A stretch of 64,000 bases of DNA, taken from the NCBI RefSeq assembly GCF_026342435.1, contig NZ_JAPEMT010000001.1, positions 124,001 through 188,000 on the forward strand. The letters run 5' to 3'. This document shows, in pieces, positions 24,813 to 34,197 of this stretch (position 1 is its first letter; every line of letters begins with the position of its first letter). The notes beneath the pieces were generated by a model. The model searched no databases. It was not told where the DNA came from and was given only the letters and a program-made list of their open reading frames with translations. Source of the stretch: Streptomyces sp. NBC_00237. GTDB lineage: Bacteria; Actinomycetota; Actinomycetes; Streptomycetales; Streptomycetaceae. The translations under genes and the position numbers were made by a program.

Positions 24813-26117
24813 GTGACCGACACTCCTTCCCCCACCTCTTCCCCCGACTCCGCACAGGACTCCGCCTCTTCCGCCACTCCGGAGATCTCGCGGCGTCGGC
24901 TGCTCGGCACGGCGGGTGCGGCCGGAGCCGCCGGGCTCGTGCTGGGCGCGGCGGGCGGCGCGGGTGTCGCCGCCGCGGTCGGCTCCGGCGGTGACGAACC
25001 CGCCGCCCTGGCCTCGCTGGGTACGGCCGAGGCGATGTTTCACGGGAAACATCAGGCCGGAATCACCACTCCGCTTCAGGCCCGCGGCCACCTGATCGCC
25101 TTCGACCTGGCGCCCGGGTCCGGCCGCAAGGAGGCCATGGCGCTGCTGCGCCGCTGGTCGGAGGTGGCGAAGACGCTGATGGCGGGCCGGTCGCTCGCCG
25201 GGGAGGACACCGGGGTCGCCTATGACGCCGGGCCGTCGTCCCTCACCGTCACCTTCGGCTTCGGCCGGACCTTCTTCGACCGTACGGGGCTGACGGCGAA
25301 GCGCCCGGTGGAGCTGGACCCGCTGCCGGACTTCTCGTCCGATCGCCTCGACGCCCGCCGCAGCAACGGCGACCTGTGGGTGCAGATCGGCTCCGACGAC
25401 GCGCTGGTCGCCTTCCACGCGCTGCGGGCCGTGCAGCGGGAGGCGGGGGACGCGGCCCGGGTGCGCTGGCAGATGAACGGCTTCAACCGGTCGCCCGGCG
25501 CTACGGCAGCCCCGATGACGACCCGCAATCTGATGGGGCAGGTGGACGGGACGGGCAACCCGAAGCCGTCGGAACCGGACTTCGAGAAGCGGATCTTCGT
25601 GCCGGAGAAGGGCGGACCGGCTGGTCAGGAGTGGATGGCGGGCGGTTCGTACGCGGTCGTACGGCGTATCCGCATGCTCCTGGACGACTGGGAGAAGCTG
25701 CCTCGGGGCGACCAGGAGGCGGTCATCGGGCGGCGGAAGAAGGACGGCGCACCGCTGACCGGCGGGGACGAGTTCACCGAGCCCGAACTCCAGAAGGTGG
25801 GGCCGAACGGCAAGCTCGTCGTGGCTTCCGACGCCCACTCCCGGATCTCGGCCCCGGAGCAGAACGGCGGCGCGGCGATGCTGCGACGCCCCTTCTCGTA
25901 CCACGACGGCATCTCCGCGGACGGGGTGCCGGACGCGGGGCTGCTGTTCATCTGCTGGCAGGCGGACCCGATGCGCGGGTTCGTGCCGGTGCAGCGGAAG
26001 CTCGACCGGGGGGACGCGCTGTCGAAGTTCATCCGCCACGAGTCGAGCGGGCTGTTCGCGGTGCCCGGCGGCCCGGGTGAGGGCGAGTACGTGGGACAGC
26101 GGCTGCTGGAGGGCTGA
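24813..26117 (+). CDS. dtpA: Tat-exported DyP-type heme peroxidase, DtpA-like
   Basis: 434 residues from GTG 24813, only five bases after the CopC-CopD stop. A twin-arginine signal (EISRRRLLGTAGAAGAAG) means it is exported folded. DyP motifs: MGQVDGTGNPK (the GXXDG distal Asp), proximal heme His in ASDAHSRISAPEQNG, and the distal Arg in LRRPFSYHDG. In S. lividans DtpA is matured through the copper trafficking genes beside it and is needed for copper-dependent glycan deposition and development. The same gene group here supports that role. A parS-like sequence with one mismatch lies inside the gene at 25037-25050. Confidence 0.92.
   Translation: MTDTPSPTSSPDSAQDSASSATPEISRRRLLGTAGAAGAAGLVLGAAGGAGVAAAVGSGGDEPAALASLGTAEAMFHGKHQAGITTPLQARGHLIAFDLAPGSGRKEAMALLRRWSEVAKTLMAGRSLAGEDTGVAYDAGPSSLTVTFGFGRTFFDRTGLTAKRPVELDPLPDFSSDRLDARRSNGDLWVQIGSDDALVAFHALRAVQREAGDAARVRWQMNGFNRSPGATAAPMTTRNLMGQVDGTGNPKPSEPDFEKRIFVPEKGGPAGQEWMAGGSYAVVRRIRMLLDDWEKLPRGDQEAVIGRRKKDGAPLTGGDEFTEPELQKVGPNGKLVVASDAHSRISAPEQNGGAAMLRRPFSYHDGISADGVPDAGLLFICWQADPMRGFVPVQRKLDRGDALSKFIRHESSGLFAVPGGPGEGEYVGQRLLEG
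25037..25050. other. parS-like site, one mismatch
   Basis: GTTTCACGGGAAAC differs from parS only at position 9. It lies in the dtpA coding sequence. Binding would be weaker than at a perfect site. Confidence 0.4.
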
Positions 26118-26141
26118 GGCCCCCGGAGACGGAGAGGGGCC
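26118..26141 (+). terminator. Weak hairpin after dtpA
   Basis: GGCCCC and GGGGCC with a 12-base loop directly after the stop codon. It is short and lacks a T-tract. Confidence 0.3.
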
Positions 26142-26230
26142 CGTACGGCGGTGACCGGCGGGGCTCGGGGGCACCGGGCGAGGGATGAGACGGCTGAGCC
26201 GTGCCTCGTACGGCGCATTAGGGTGACCGT

Positions 26231-27166
26231 ATGTCAGCGACGCGCTACGCCTATCTCGGCCCCGAGGGCACCTTCACCGAGGTCGCCCTCCGTACGCTCC
26301 CCGAAGCCGCCACCCGTGAACTCGCCCCCATGGTGTCGGTTCCGGCCGCGCTGGACGCGGTGCGCAGCGGTGAGGCGGCGGCGGCTCTCGTACCGATCGA
26401 GAACTCGGTGGAGGGCGGCATCACGGCGACGCTCGACGCGCTGACCTCCGGCGAGCCGCTGATGATCTACCGCGAGGTACTGCTGTCGATCCGGTTCGCG
26501 CTGCTGGTGCGTCCGGGGACGAAGCTCCAGGACATCAAGACGGTCACCGCCCACCCGGCGGCCCAGCCGCAGGTCCGGAACTGGATCAAGGAGAACCTGC
26601 CGGACGCGGTGTGGGAGTCGTCGGCCTCCAACGCGGACGGGGCGCGGCAGGTGCAGGAGGGGCGGTACGACGCTGCTTTCGCGGGCGAGTTCGCGGCGGC
26701 GACGTACGGTCTGGAGCCGCTGGTCACGGACATCCACGACGCGGTGAACGCGCAGACGCGCTTCGTGCTGGTGGGACGTCCGGCACGGCCCGCCGCGCCG
26801 ACGGGGGCGGACAAGACGTCGGTGGTGATCTGGCTGGGTCCCGACCGGCCGGGTGCGCTGCTGGAGCTGCTCCAGGAGTTCGCGGTGCGCGGGGTGAACC
26901 TGATGCTGATCCAGTCGCGGCCGACGGGCGCGGGGATCGGCAACTACTGCTTCGCGGTGGACGCGGAGGGGCACATCGCGGACCGGCGGGTGGGCGAGGC
27001 TCTGATGGGGCTGAAGCGGATCGCGCCGAAGGTGCGGTTCCTGGGGTCGTATCCGAGGGCCGGGGTGGCGGCGGAGGACGTGCCCCAGCTGCGCCACGGG
27101 ACGTCGGACCGGGAGTTCACGGAGGCGTCGGACTGGCTGGCGCGGTGCCAGGACGGTCGGGCCTGA
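26231..27166 (+). CDS. pheA: Prephenate dehydratase
   Basis: 311 residues. Catalyses prephenate to phenylpyruvate in phenylalanine synthesis. The catalytic PDT domain spans about residues 5-185 (YAYLGPEGTFTEVALRTLP at the N-terminus, ALVPIENSVEGG, and the Thr-Arg-Phe of AQTRFVLVG). The C-terminal ACT domain, about 195-280, binds phenylalanine for feedback control (DRPGALLELLQEFAVRGVNL, IQSRPTGAGIGNYCF). No chorismate mutase domain is fused. It stands alone after dtpA, about 110 bp away. Confidence 0.95.
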   Translation: MSATRYAYLGPEGTFTEVALRTLPEAATRELAPMVSVPAALDAVRSGEAAAALVPIENSVEGGITATLDALTSGEPLMIYREVLLSIRFALLVRPGTKLQDIKTVTAHPAAQPQVRNWIKENLPDAVWESSASNADGARQVQEGRYDAAFAGEFAAATYGLEPLVTDIHDAVNAQTRFVLVGRPARPAAPTGADKTSVVIWLGPDRPGALLELLQEFAVRGVNLMLIQSRPTGAGIGNYCFAVDAEGHIADRRVGEALMGLKRIAPKVRFLGSYPRAGVAAEDVPQLRHGTSDREFTEASDWLARCQDGRA

Positions 27167-27227
27167 GAAGAGGGCCTGCGAGCGGGCCTTGAGCGGCGGC
27201 TCGGAGGCGGGCCGAATGTGCCGGAGG

Positions 27228-27536
27228 TTTCCCACAAAGTTATCCACAGGAGGGGGGTGTGGGTTGGGGACAAGTCGACAACGCAACGCGACATGGTCGA
27301 CAAATCGCCCTAGCGACCCAAGATCCCTCCACAGGCCCACAGGTCCGGCAGTGTCAGCTCAATTGCCTTGATCAACTCCTTAGTGGAGCAATTCCCACTC
27401 GAATGAGCGTGTGAAGTGGGTTTGGGCTGGGAATCCATCGCCCCGAACCCCCCTTTCGGAAGGGCTGGTTCCGGAATCCACAGACCTTTCGCACACCCTG
27501 TGGATAACTTTCAGAATCCGCACCCCCTGTGGAAAA
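27228..27536. promoter_or_regulatory. DnaA-box group upstream of serS
   Basis: Perfect TTATCCACA at 27240-27248 (+) and 27499-27507 (-); TTTTCCACA, one mismatch, at 27528-27536 (-); TTTCCCACA, two mismatches, at 27228-27236. Several further CCACAG fragments lie between. Extra-oriC DnaA-box clusters near the origin are known to affect replication in Streptomyces. Confidence 0.55.
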
Positions 27537-27688
27537 GAGGCTCCCTCCCGGGCCCCAACTCCCGCGCCGCGCAAGGCGGGAGCGCGGGACCGGGACGCCG
27601 CCGCTGCCCCGGCCGTGGAAATCCGCCCACCTTTCCCGGCGCGCGCGAAGCGCCTCGCGGCAACCCTGTCGACGCCACTCCGCAGCCC

Positions 27689-27743
27689 CCTTCTCGGCGC
27701 CTTCTCGGCGCCTTCGCGGCACCTTCGCGGCACCTTCGCATCG
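27689..27743. repeat. Five 11-bp tandem repeats before serS
   Basis: Units CCTTCTCGGCG (two copies), CCTTCGCGGCA (two copies) and CCTTCGCATCG, head to tail, ending about 90 bp before the serS start. The period is close to one helical turn. Confidence 0.85.
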
Positions 27744-27830
27744 AATTCCCATTTCCGGCAATCCGGACAAAATAGGGGCCGCGTTGATATCCAGTCGAGG
27801 GGCGCAGGCAGGCACCGGTAGCCTGGAGGG

Positions 27831-29108
27831 GTGATTGACCTTCGCCTGCTCCGTGAGGACCCCGACCGTGTTCGCGCCTCCCAGCGCGCCCGTGGAGAGG
27901 ACGTCGCGCTCGTCGACGCCCTGCTCTCCGCCGATGAGCGGCGCAGGTCGTCCGCCGTCCGCTTCGACGAACTCCGCAACGAGCAGAAGTCGCTCGGCAA
28001 GCTCATCCCCAAGGCTTCCGGCGACGAGAAGGCCGAGCTGCTGAAGCGCACCGGCGAGCTCTCCGCCGCCGTGAAGGCCGCTGACGCGGAGCAGAACGAG
28101 GCGGCCGAAGAGGCCCAGCGCCTGCTCCTCCAGCTCGGCAACATCGTCCACGAGGACGTGCCGGTCGGCGGCGAGGAGGACTTCGTCGTCCGCGAGACGC
28201 ACGGCACGATCCGCGACTTCGCCGCCGAGGGCTTCGAGCCCAAGGACCACCTGGAACTCGGCGAGGCGCTGGGCGCCATCGACGTCGAACGCGGTGCGAA
28301 GGTCTCCGGCTCGCGCTTCTACTACCTCACCGGCGTCGGCGCGCTCCTGGAGCTGGCCCTGGTCAACGCGGCGATCGCGCAGGCCACCGAGGCCGGTTTC
28401 ATCCCGATGCTGACCCCCGCGCTGGTCCGCCCGCGCGCCATGGAGGGCACGGGCTTCCTCGGCCAGGCCGCGGAGAACGTGTACCACCTGGAGAAGGACG
28501 ACTACTACCTCGTCGGCACCTCCGAGGTCCCCCTCGCCGCGTACCACATGGACGAGATCATCGACGCGGACAAGCTGCCGCTGCGCTACGCGGGCTTCTC
28601 GCCCTGCTTCCGCCGCGAGGCCGGGACGTACGGCAAGGACACCCGAGGCATCTTCCGGGTGCACCAGTTCGACAAGGTCGAGATGTTCTCCTACGTGAAC
28701 CCGGAGGACGCCGAGGCCGAGCTGGAGCGTCTGCTGGAGTGGGAGAAGCAGTGGCTGAACGCCCTTGAGCTGCCATTCCAGGTGATCGACGTGGCCACCG
28801 GCGACCTCGGCGCCTCCGCTGCGCGGAAGTACGACTGCGAGGCGTGGATCCCGACCCAGGGCAAGTACCGCGAGCTCACCTCGTCGTCGAACTGCAACAG
28901 CTTCCAGGCGCGCCGACTCTCGATCCGCATGCGCGACGGCAAGAAGGTCCAGCCCCTCGCCACCCTGAACGGCACGCTGTGCGCGGTCCCGCGCACCATC
29001 GTGGCGATCCTGGAGAACCACCAGCTCCCCGACGGTTCGGTGCGGGTCCCCGAGATCCTGCGTCCGTACCTGGGCGGCCGCGAGGTCCTGGAGCCGATCG
29101 CCAAGTGA
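27831..29108 (+). CDS. serS: Seryl-tRNA synthetase
   Basis: 425 residues, normal for class II SerRS. The N-terminal helical hairpin that grips the long variable arm of tRNA-Ser is residues about 1-105 ([18 protein letters not shown]; long coiled coil [20 protein letters not shown]). Class II motif 2 is seen in [19 protein letters not shown], with [11 protein letters not shown] after it; motif 3 in [32 protein letters not shown] forms part of the serine pocket. GTG 27831 follows GGAGGG. The next gene overlaps its stop by four bases. Confidence 0.97.
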   Translation: MIDLRLLREDPDRVRASQRARGEDVALVDALLSADERRRSSAVRFDELRNEQKSLGKLIPKASGDEKAELLKRTGELSAAVKAADAEQNEAAEEAQRLLLQLGNIVHEDVPVGGEEDFVVRETHGTIRDFAAEGFEPKDHLELGEALGAIDVERGAKVSGSRFYYLTGVGALLELALVNAAIAQATEAGFIPMLTPALVRPRAMEGTGFLGQAAENVYHLEKDDYYLVGTSEVPLAAYHMDEIIDADKLPLRYAGFSPCFRREAGTYGKDTRGIFRVHQFDKVEMFSYVNPEDAEAELERLLEWEKQWLNALELPFQVIDVATGDLGASAARKYDCEAWIPTQGKYRELTSSSNCNSFQARRLSIRMRDGKKVQPLATLNGTLCAVPRTIVAILENHQLPDGSVRVPEILRPYLGGREVLEPIAK

Positions 29109-29944
29109 GCACCACCGCTTCCTCCGGTCCGGACGCCTCCGCTCCGTTCCCGTACCGGCTGATCGCGACCGATCTCGACGGCACGCTGCTACGTTCCGAC
29201 GAGTCGGTCTCGCAGCGCACCCGTGACGCGCTCGACGCCGCCTGCGCGGCGGGCGCCGCGCACATCGTGGTGACCGGGCGGTCGGTGGCCTGGACGAAGC
29301 ACATCTTCGAGTCCCTCGGCTACGAGGGACTCGCGGTGTGCGGCCAGGGCGCGCAGGTCTACCACGCGGGCGAACGCCGACTGCTGACCTCGGTGACGCT
29401 GGACCGCCAGTTGGCCGGTCTCGCGCTGTCCAAGGTCGAGGCGGAGATCGGCCCGCTGGCACTGGCCGCGAGCCGGGACGGGATAGACGGTGCGGTGCTG
29501 ATCGGCCCCGGCTACCGGGTGCACGAGGGCGAGCTGCCGTACGTCCCGTTCACGGACATCGCGGACGTCTGGGCGGCCCCGCTGACCAAGCTGTACATCC
29601 AGCACCCCGGCATGTCCGACGACGACCTCGCCCGGGTCGCGCGCCGGACGGTCGGGAACCTGGTGGATGTCGTCATGGCGGGCGAAGGGGTCGTGGAGAT
29701 CCTGCCGCTGGGCCTGAGCAAGGCGACCGGCCTGTCCCTGGCCGCCCGTCGTCTGAAGCTGAAGGCCGCGGACACGATCGCCTTCGGTGACATGCCCAAC
29801 GACGTGCCGATGTTCGGCTGGGCCGCGCACGGCGTGGCGATGGCCAACGCGCACGACGAGCTGAAGGCCGTCGCCCACGAAATCACCGCGTCGAACGAGG
29901 ACGACGGCATCGCCGTGGTCCTGGAGAACCTGCTCGCCCGCTGA
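29105..29944 (+). CDS. HAD-superfamily (Cof-type) phosphatase
   Basis: 279 residues from GTG 29105, overlapping the serS stop (GTGA). Motif [15 protein letters not shown] (nucleophile and acid Asp), motif II VVTGRS, motif III Lys in [11 protein letters not shown], motif [16 protein letters not shown]. The C2B cap between motifs II and III marks the Cof/YbiV group, which hydrolyses sugar phosphates and similar compounds. Substrate unknown. Coupling to serS may be only organisational. A paralogue lies at 48.2-49.1 kb. Confidence 0.92.
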   Translation: MSTTASSGPDASAPFPYRLIATDLDGTLLRSDESVSQRTRDALDAACAAGAAHIVVTGRSVAWTKHIFESLGYEGLAVCGQGAQVYHAGERRLLTSVTLDRQLAGLALSKVEAEIGPLALAASRDGIDGAVLIGPGYRVHEGELPYVPFTDIADVWAAPLTKLYIQHPGMSDDDLARVARRTVGNLVDVVMAGEGVVEILPLGLSKATGLSLAARRLKLKAADTIAFGDMPNDVPMFGWAAHGVAMANAHDELKAVAHEITASNEDDGIAVVLENLLAR

Positions 29945-29977
29945 GACTCTCGCCCGCTGAGGGTCTCGCCCGCTGAG
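29933..29977. repeat. Three 13-bp copies spanning the HAD stop codon
   Basis: CTCGCCCGCTGAG at 29933, 29949 and 29965, a 16-bp period. The first copy contains the stop codon of the HAD gene, so the stop region itself has been duplicated. Confidence 0.85.
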
Positions 29978-30375
29978 GCGCTCGGCCGCGAGGCACGGAA
30001 GCCCTCCCGGGAGGCACGGGACCGGGCGAGGCGCCAAAAGGTACGGGAGGGGGCGGCCCGGCGCGATGCGCGCTGGACGAGGCCGCCCCGGGCAGTCTCC
30101 GGGGGCCGCACGACGGAGCGACGGGTGTTGCCTTCTCCGGTGCCTGCCCCACTCTGCTGCCCCGACTGGGAGCCGCATCGACCGATCGGCCAACGCCCGC
30201 TCCACCCCCGGTAGTTGGGCATTGCTGCCCTTCTACTGTGCGTGTCGCCCCATATCGCCTGCCACTCATTTTCCAGCCGCGTGCACCATGCATCGATTTC
30301 AGTTGTAGGATGACTGGGCAACCGGGCGAATCGCCGCCCGGTGATCCGGCGGGCAGGACAGGAACGGGGCACGGC
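29978..30375. promoter_or_regulatory. Leader/promoter region of the GntR regulator gene
   Basis: 398 bp. AGTTGTAGGATGACT at 30301-30315 has weak symmetry and lies about 60 bp before the regulator start, the usual place for autoregulation by FCD-type GntR proteins. Nothing else is recognised. Confidence 0.3.
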
Positions 30376-31050
30376 ATGGCACTTCGGGCGGCGGGGCGGA
30401 AGTCCCTGGTGGACACCGTCGTGGAGCAGCTCCGCGATCAGCTCACCGACGGCGAGTGGTCCGTCGGCGACCGCATCCCCACCGAGCACGTCCTCGCGGA
30501 ACAGCTCGGCGTCGGCCGCAACACCGTGCGCGAAGCGGTGCGCGTCCTGGTGCACGCGGGGCTGTTGGAGTCCCGGCAGGGCAACGGCACCTTCGTCCGC
30601 TCGACCGCCGACCCCGCGGCCGTGCTGCGCGGTATCCGGCACGCCGGGGCTCTCGACGTACTGGAGCTGCGAGTGGCCCTGGAGGCGGAGGCCGCACGGC
30701 TCGCCGCCACACGGCGCGACGACGACGACCTGCGCGCTCTGCGGGCGGCCCTCGCGAAGCTGCACGAGCAGGGCGACCGGGCCGCCGACGCCGATCTCGC
30801 CTTCCACCTCGGGATCGTCGAGGCCACCCACAACGCGGCGTTCACCGAGGTCTACCGCTTCTTCTCGGCCCAGGTGCACGAGTCGCTGGTGACCTCGCTC
30901 GGCGATCACGAGATGCCGCCCATCGACCTGGTCGCCCATGCCGCCCTGGTCGACGCCGTCGAGAGCGGCGACCCCGCGGCGGCCGAGCAGGCGGCGCGGT
31001 CGCTGCTCCAGGTGCCCATCGACGTGATCCGCGGTCTCGTCGGCCGCTGA
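30376..31050 (+). CDS. GntR/FadR-family (FCD) transcriptional regulator
   Basis: 224 residues. N-terminal winged helix (TVVEQLRDQLTDGEWSVGDRIPTEHVLAEQLGVGRNTVREAVRVL, residues about 10-75, in several stretches) and a C-terminal all-helical FCD ligand domain (VLELRVALEAEAARLAATR; metal/ligand residues in DADLAFHLGIVEATHN and DLVAHAALVDAV). The His residues in the last two segments probably hold a metal ion used in ligand binding. The ATG at 30376 lacks a good ribosome binding site, but translation upstream does not resemble the family. It is followed 75 bp later by an MFS transporter, its likely target. Confidence 0.9.
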   Translation: MALRAAGRKSLVDTVVEQLRDQLTDGEWSVGDRIPTEHVLAEQLGVGRNTVREAVRVLVHAGLLESRQGNGTFVRSTADPAAVLRGIRHAGALDVLELRVALEAEAARLAATRRDDDDLRALRAALAKLHEQGDRAADADLAFHLGIVEATHNAAFTEVYRFFSAQVHESLVTSLGDHEMPPIDLVAHAALVDAVESGDPAAAEQAARSLLQVPIDVIRGLVGR

Positions 31051-31125
31051 GGCCCCTCCCTCCCCGGCCTCGCTCCCCTCCCCCTTCACTTCATTTCTCT
31101 CACCTCCCTTGGAAAGGTGTTCGCC

Positions 31126-32397
31126 TTGTCACGCCCGGAAGCCGATCAACTCCTGCTGGACGCCGAGGCAGACGTCCGGCCCACTCCTCAAGGGGCCGCC
31201 GCGCGGCGGGCGTTGCTGGCGCATCCGGTGATCCTGATGGTGGGCATCGTGCTGGCCTCGCTCAACATGCGGGCGGCACTCGCGAGCGTGTCCCCGCTGG
31301 TCGGCGAAATCACCGACACCTTCGGGCTCTCGTCCACGGCCACCAGTCTGGTGACGTCCGTGCCGGTGCTCTTCCTGGGCGTCGGCGCGATGGTCGCCCC
31401 CTGGTTGGGCAGGCGATTCGGCACCGAAGCAGTGCTGTTCTGCGCGCTGTTGCTGCTCGGCGTGGGCATCGTGGTGCGGGTCGTGCCGTCGACGATCGCG
31501 CTGTACGGCGGCGGCATCCTGATCGGTGTCGCGATAGCCCTCCTCAATGTGCTGATGCCCGGTCTGATCAAGCGGGACTTCCCCGACCGGGCGGCGTCGA
31601 TGACGTCGGTCTACACGGGCTCGATGATCGCCGGGGCCACCGTCGTGGCCGCCTCCTCGGTACCGCTGGAGAAAGCCTTCGGCGGGAGCTGGGAGGCGTC
31701 CCTCGCCTTCTGGTCGCTGCTGGCCGCCGTGGCCGCCGTGGCCTGGCTGCCTCAGGTGCTGATCGCCCGGGGCCGTACCGGACACGAGGTGCGGGTCGCT
31801 CCGGCGGCCGGGGCGGGGGCCGCGCCGAAGAGCGTCTGGCGTTCGGCGCTGGCCTGGCAGGTCACTCTCTTCATGGGCCTCCAGTCGTTGTGGTCGTACG
31901 TCCTGATCGCCTGGATGCCGACGATCTTCACGGATCACGGGATGAGCCGTTCCACGGCGGGCGTGGTCTTCGCGTTCAACAATCTGATCCAGGTCGCGGG
32001 CGCCTTCGGCGTTCCGCTGCTGGCCGGGCGGATGCGCTCGCAGCGCCCGCTGGTCGTGCTGGTCTCCTCTCTCGTCGCGGGCGGGTACGTCGGCCTGATG
32101 GTCGCCCCGGTGTCCGGGGCCTGGCTGTGGTCGGCTGTCCTCGGCGTCGGCCAGGGCGGTGCCGTGGGCCTGGCGCTGACGATGATCGTGCTGCGGAGCG
32201 GTGACGCGGCGACGGCGGCACGGCTGTCCGGCATGGCGCAGACGATCGGCTATCTGCTGGCCGCCGTGGGCCCGTTGGCGGCGGGTGCCGTGTACCAGGC
32301 GACCGGCAGCTGGACGGTGCCGATCGCCCTGATGCTGGGCGTGTGCGCGACGGCTCTGGTGGTGGGCCTGTTCGCGGCCCGGGATCGTAAGATCTGA
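31126..32397 (+). CDS. MFS transporter, CynX/NimT type
   Basis: 423 residues, about twelve membrane helices. The N-terminal part has VILMVGIVLASLNMRAALAS and GLSSTATSLVTSVPVLFLG, characteristic of the CynX/NimT (cyanate, 2-nitroimidazole) branch; a long basic cytoplasmic loop near residues 210-235 separates the two halves. Start chosen as TTG 31126, with GGAAAGG eight bases upstream; a GTG at 31117 overlaps that site. Paired with the upstream FCD regulator, it probably exports or imports a small organic compound. A strong terminator follows. Confidence 0.88.
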   Translation: MSRPEADQLLLDAEADVRPTPQGAAARRALLAHPVILMVGIVLASLNMRAALASVSPLVGEITDTFGLSSTATSLVTSVPVLFLGVGAMVAPWLGRRFGTEAVLFCALLLLGVGIVVRVVPSTIALYGGGILIGVAIALLNVLMPGLIKRDFPDRAASMTSVYTGSMIAGATVVAASSVPLEKAFGGSWEASLAFWSLLAAVAAVAWLPQVLIARGRTGHEVRVAPAAGAGAAPKSVWRSALAWQVTLFMGLQSLWSYVLIAWMPTIFTDHGMSRSTAGVVFAFNNLIQVAGAFGVPLLAGRMRSQRPLVVLVSSLVAGGYVGLMVAPVSGAWLWSAVLGVGQGGAVGLALTMIVLRSGDAATAARLSGMAQTIGYLLAAVGPLAAGAVYQATGSWTVPIALMLGVCATALVVGLFAARDRKI

Positions 32398-32475
32398 CGC
32401 TCTTCAGGTGTCAAGGTCCGGGGACTCGAAGTCCGAGAAGTCCGAAGGGCCAAGAAATCCCGACCTGTTGCTGAA

Positions 32476-32528
32476 ACGGGGAGCGCCCCCGGTTCGTATC
32501 TGACATACGAACCGGGGGCGCTCCCCGT
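32476..32528. terminator. Strong bidirectional terminator
   Basis: A perfect 24-bp inverted repeat (32476-32499 and 32505-32528) with a 5-base loop between the convergent MFS and ABC permease genes. Confidence 0.9.
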
Positions 32529-32550
32529 TCCCGAAGGAGCCCGCTTTCGG

Positions 32551-33270
32551 CTATTCATCACCCGCAAGAGTGAGCGAGCGCAGCTTCTGGCCCGCGTACC
32601 AGGTGGCCAGGCCGGTGACGGCGACCAGCAGGATCACGGCGGTCGGCAGGCCGACGTCCGAGGCGATCGTGCCGTCGGCACCGATCTTCTCGGCCAGGGA
32701 CAGCGCCCACTGCTGGATGCTGAGCGTCCGGGCTCCGGGCACCAGGCTGCCGAAGAGGGCCTCCCAGACCAGCGCGTACACCAGGCCGAAGACGACCGCG
32801 TGCCGCGAGATCGTGCCCAGCAGCAGGAAGACGGCGCTGTAGGCGATGGACGCGACCAGGGCGGCGACCGTGTAGGCGATGGCGATCTGGCTGCCGTTGC
32901 CGTTCAGGATGAGGCCCGCGACGAAGGTGGGGATCGCGGAGAACGCCATGGTGACGGCGATGGCGACGATCAGCTTGGTGAAGATGATCGTCGGTCGCTT
33001 CACCGGCTTGGACAGCAGGTAGACGATCGAGCCGTCGTCGATCTCCGGGCCGATCGCACCCGTGCCCGCGATGACGCCGATCAGCGGCACCATCGTGGCG
33101 AGCGCGAAGCCGCCCAGGACGTCGGCGGCCACGCCGTCGTCCACGCCGACCAGCATCCGCACCGCGACCGCGATGACGATGAGCAGGGCGGGCAGCAGGA
33201 AGAGGATGGCCGCGCGGCGGCGGCCGAGCAGGGCCCGGTAGGTGAGCCGGGCGACAGTGGGTTCGTACAT
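32551..33270 (-). CDS. ABC-2 type transporter permease
   Basis: 239 residues with six predicted membrane helices (AAILFLLPALLIVIAVAV at the start; VTGLATWYAG near the end). The segment GPEIDDGSIVYLLSKPVKRPTIIF between helices 2 and 3 is the usual coupling region of ABC-2 permeases. ATG 33270 follows GAAAGGAG. Last gene of a four-gene block; its ATPase partner ends 15 bp upstream. Probably an exporter, substrate unknown. Confidence 0.88.
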   Translation of the reverse strand: MYEPTVARLTYRALLGRRRAAILFLLPALLIVIAVAVRMLVGVDDGVAADVLGGFALATMVPLIGVIAGTGAIGPEIDDGSIVYLLSKPVKRPTIIFTKLIVAIAVTMAFSAIPTFVAGLILNGNGSQIAIAYTVAALVASIAYSAVFLLLGTISRHAVVFGLVYALVWEALFGSLVPGARTLSIQQWALSLAEKIGADGTIASDVGLPTAVILLVAVTGLATWYAGQKLRSLTLAGDE

Positions 33271-33285
33271 CGCAGCAAGCTCCTT

Positions 33286-34197
33286 TCAGGCCGTGACGAG
33301 GTAGGAGAAGACCGATTCGAGGGATTCGTCCGACGGCTGCACCGTGAGCAGGCGGATGCCGTGCGCGCGGGCGACCTGTGGGAGCAGCTCGGTGAAGCGG
33401 CCGAAGTCGACGGCCTGGATGCGCAGCGCCTTCTCGGTGAGGTCGACCTCGATGCCCGCCGTGGACGGGTCGGCGATGAGCGCCGCGGCCAGGGCCCGGT
33501 CGTCGCTGGACCGTACGAGATAGCGGTGCGGGCGGTCGGTCATCAGGCGGCGGATCTTGCGGAAGTCGCCGGAGGCCGCGTGCCGTCCCGCGACGATCAC
33601 CTCGATGTGCGAGGCGAGTTGCTCGACCTCCTCCAGGATGTGCGAGGAGAACAGCACCGTGCGACCCTCGCCGCCCATGCGGCGCAGCAGATCCATCAGC
33701 TGCATGCGCTGGCGCGGGTCCATGCCGTTGAACGGCTCGTCGAGCAGCAGTACCGACGGTTCGTGCACCAGGGCGGACGCCATCTTCACGCGCTGGCGCA
33801 TGCCCTTGCTGTACGTGGCGATCTTGCGGTCCTGCGCGTACTCCATCTCGACGGTCGCGAGCGCCTTCTGTGCTGCCCGCTCGTCCAAACCATGCAGTTC
33901 TGCGTTGGCGACGACGAATTCGCGGCCGGTGAGGAAGTCGTACATCGCCTCCCGCTCGGGGACGACGCCGATCTCCTTGTAGATGCTCTCGTTGCGCCAG
34001 ATCGGCTTGCCGTCGAGGGTGACGGTGCCGTTGGAGGGGGCGAGGAAGCCGCCCATCATGTTGATCAGGGTGGACTTCCCGGCGCCGTTGGGGCCGAGCA
34101 GGCCGGTGACGCCGGGTCCGACGCTCATGGTCACGTCGTTGACGGCGACCACGTTCCCGAACCAGCGGGACGCCTTGGTGATGTCGATCGTGGTCAC
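33286..34197 (-). CDS. ABC transporter ATP-binding protein
   Basis: 303 residues from GTG 34197, which overlaps the preceding permease stop (GTGA). Walker A GLLGPNGAGKSTLIN, signature region YSKGMRQRVKMASAL, Walker B SVLLLDEPFNGMD, H-loop LFSSHILEEV. A C-terminal extension of about 75 residues (DRPHRYLVRSSDDRALAAAL) is a regulatory domain found in multidrug-type exporters. Works with the permease directly downstream. Confidence 0.92.
   Translation of the reverse strand: MTTIDITKASRWFGNVVAVNDVTMSVGPGVTGLLGPNGAGKSTLINMMGGFLAPSNGTVTLDGKPIWRNESIYKEIGVVPEREAMYDFLTGREFVVANAELHGLDERAAQKALATVEMEYAQDRKIATYSKGMRQRVKMASALVHEPSVLLLDEPFNGMDPRQRMQLMDLLRRMGGEGRTVLFSSHILEEVEQLASHIEVIVAGRHAASGDFRKIRRLMTDRPHRYLVRSSDDRALAAALIADPSTAGIEVDLTEKALRIQAVDFGRFTELLPQVARAHGIRLLTVQPSDESLESVFSYLVTA

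Larger units (their letters stand above)
27167..27830. promoter_or_regulatory. Long pheA-serS intergenic region
   Basis: 664 bp without a supportable gene. The left half holds a DnaA-box group and the right part an 11-bp tandem repeat, both listed separately. The AT-rich stretch around 27740-27780 just before serS should contain its promoter. No T-box leader is seen. Confidence 0.6.

Noticed and set aside
27511..27741. Possible small gene in the pheA-serS gap
   Set aside because: Several frames are open only because of GC bias and tandem repeats; no start with a ribosome binding site.
27831..27860. T-box leader before serS
   Set aside because: No T-box consensus (UGGN box) or specifier-type stem is visible upstream.
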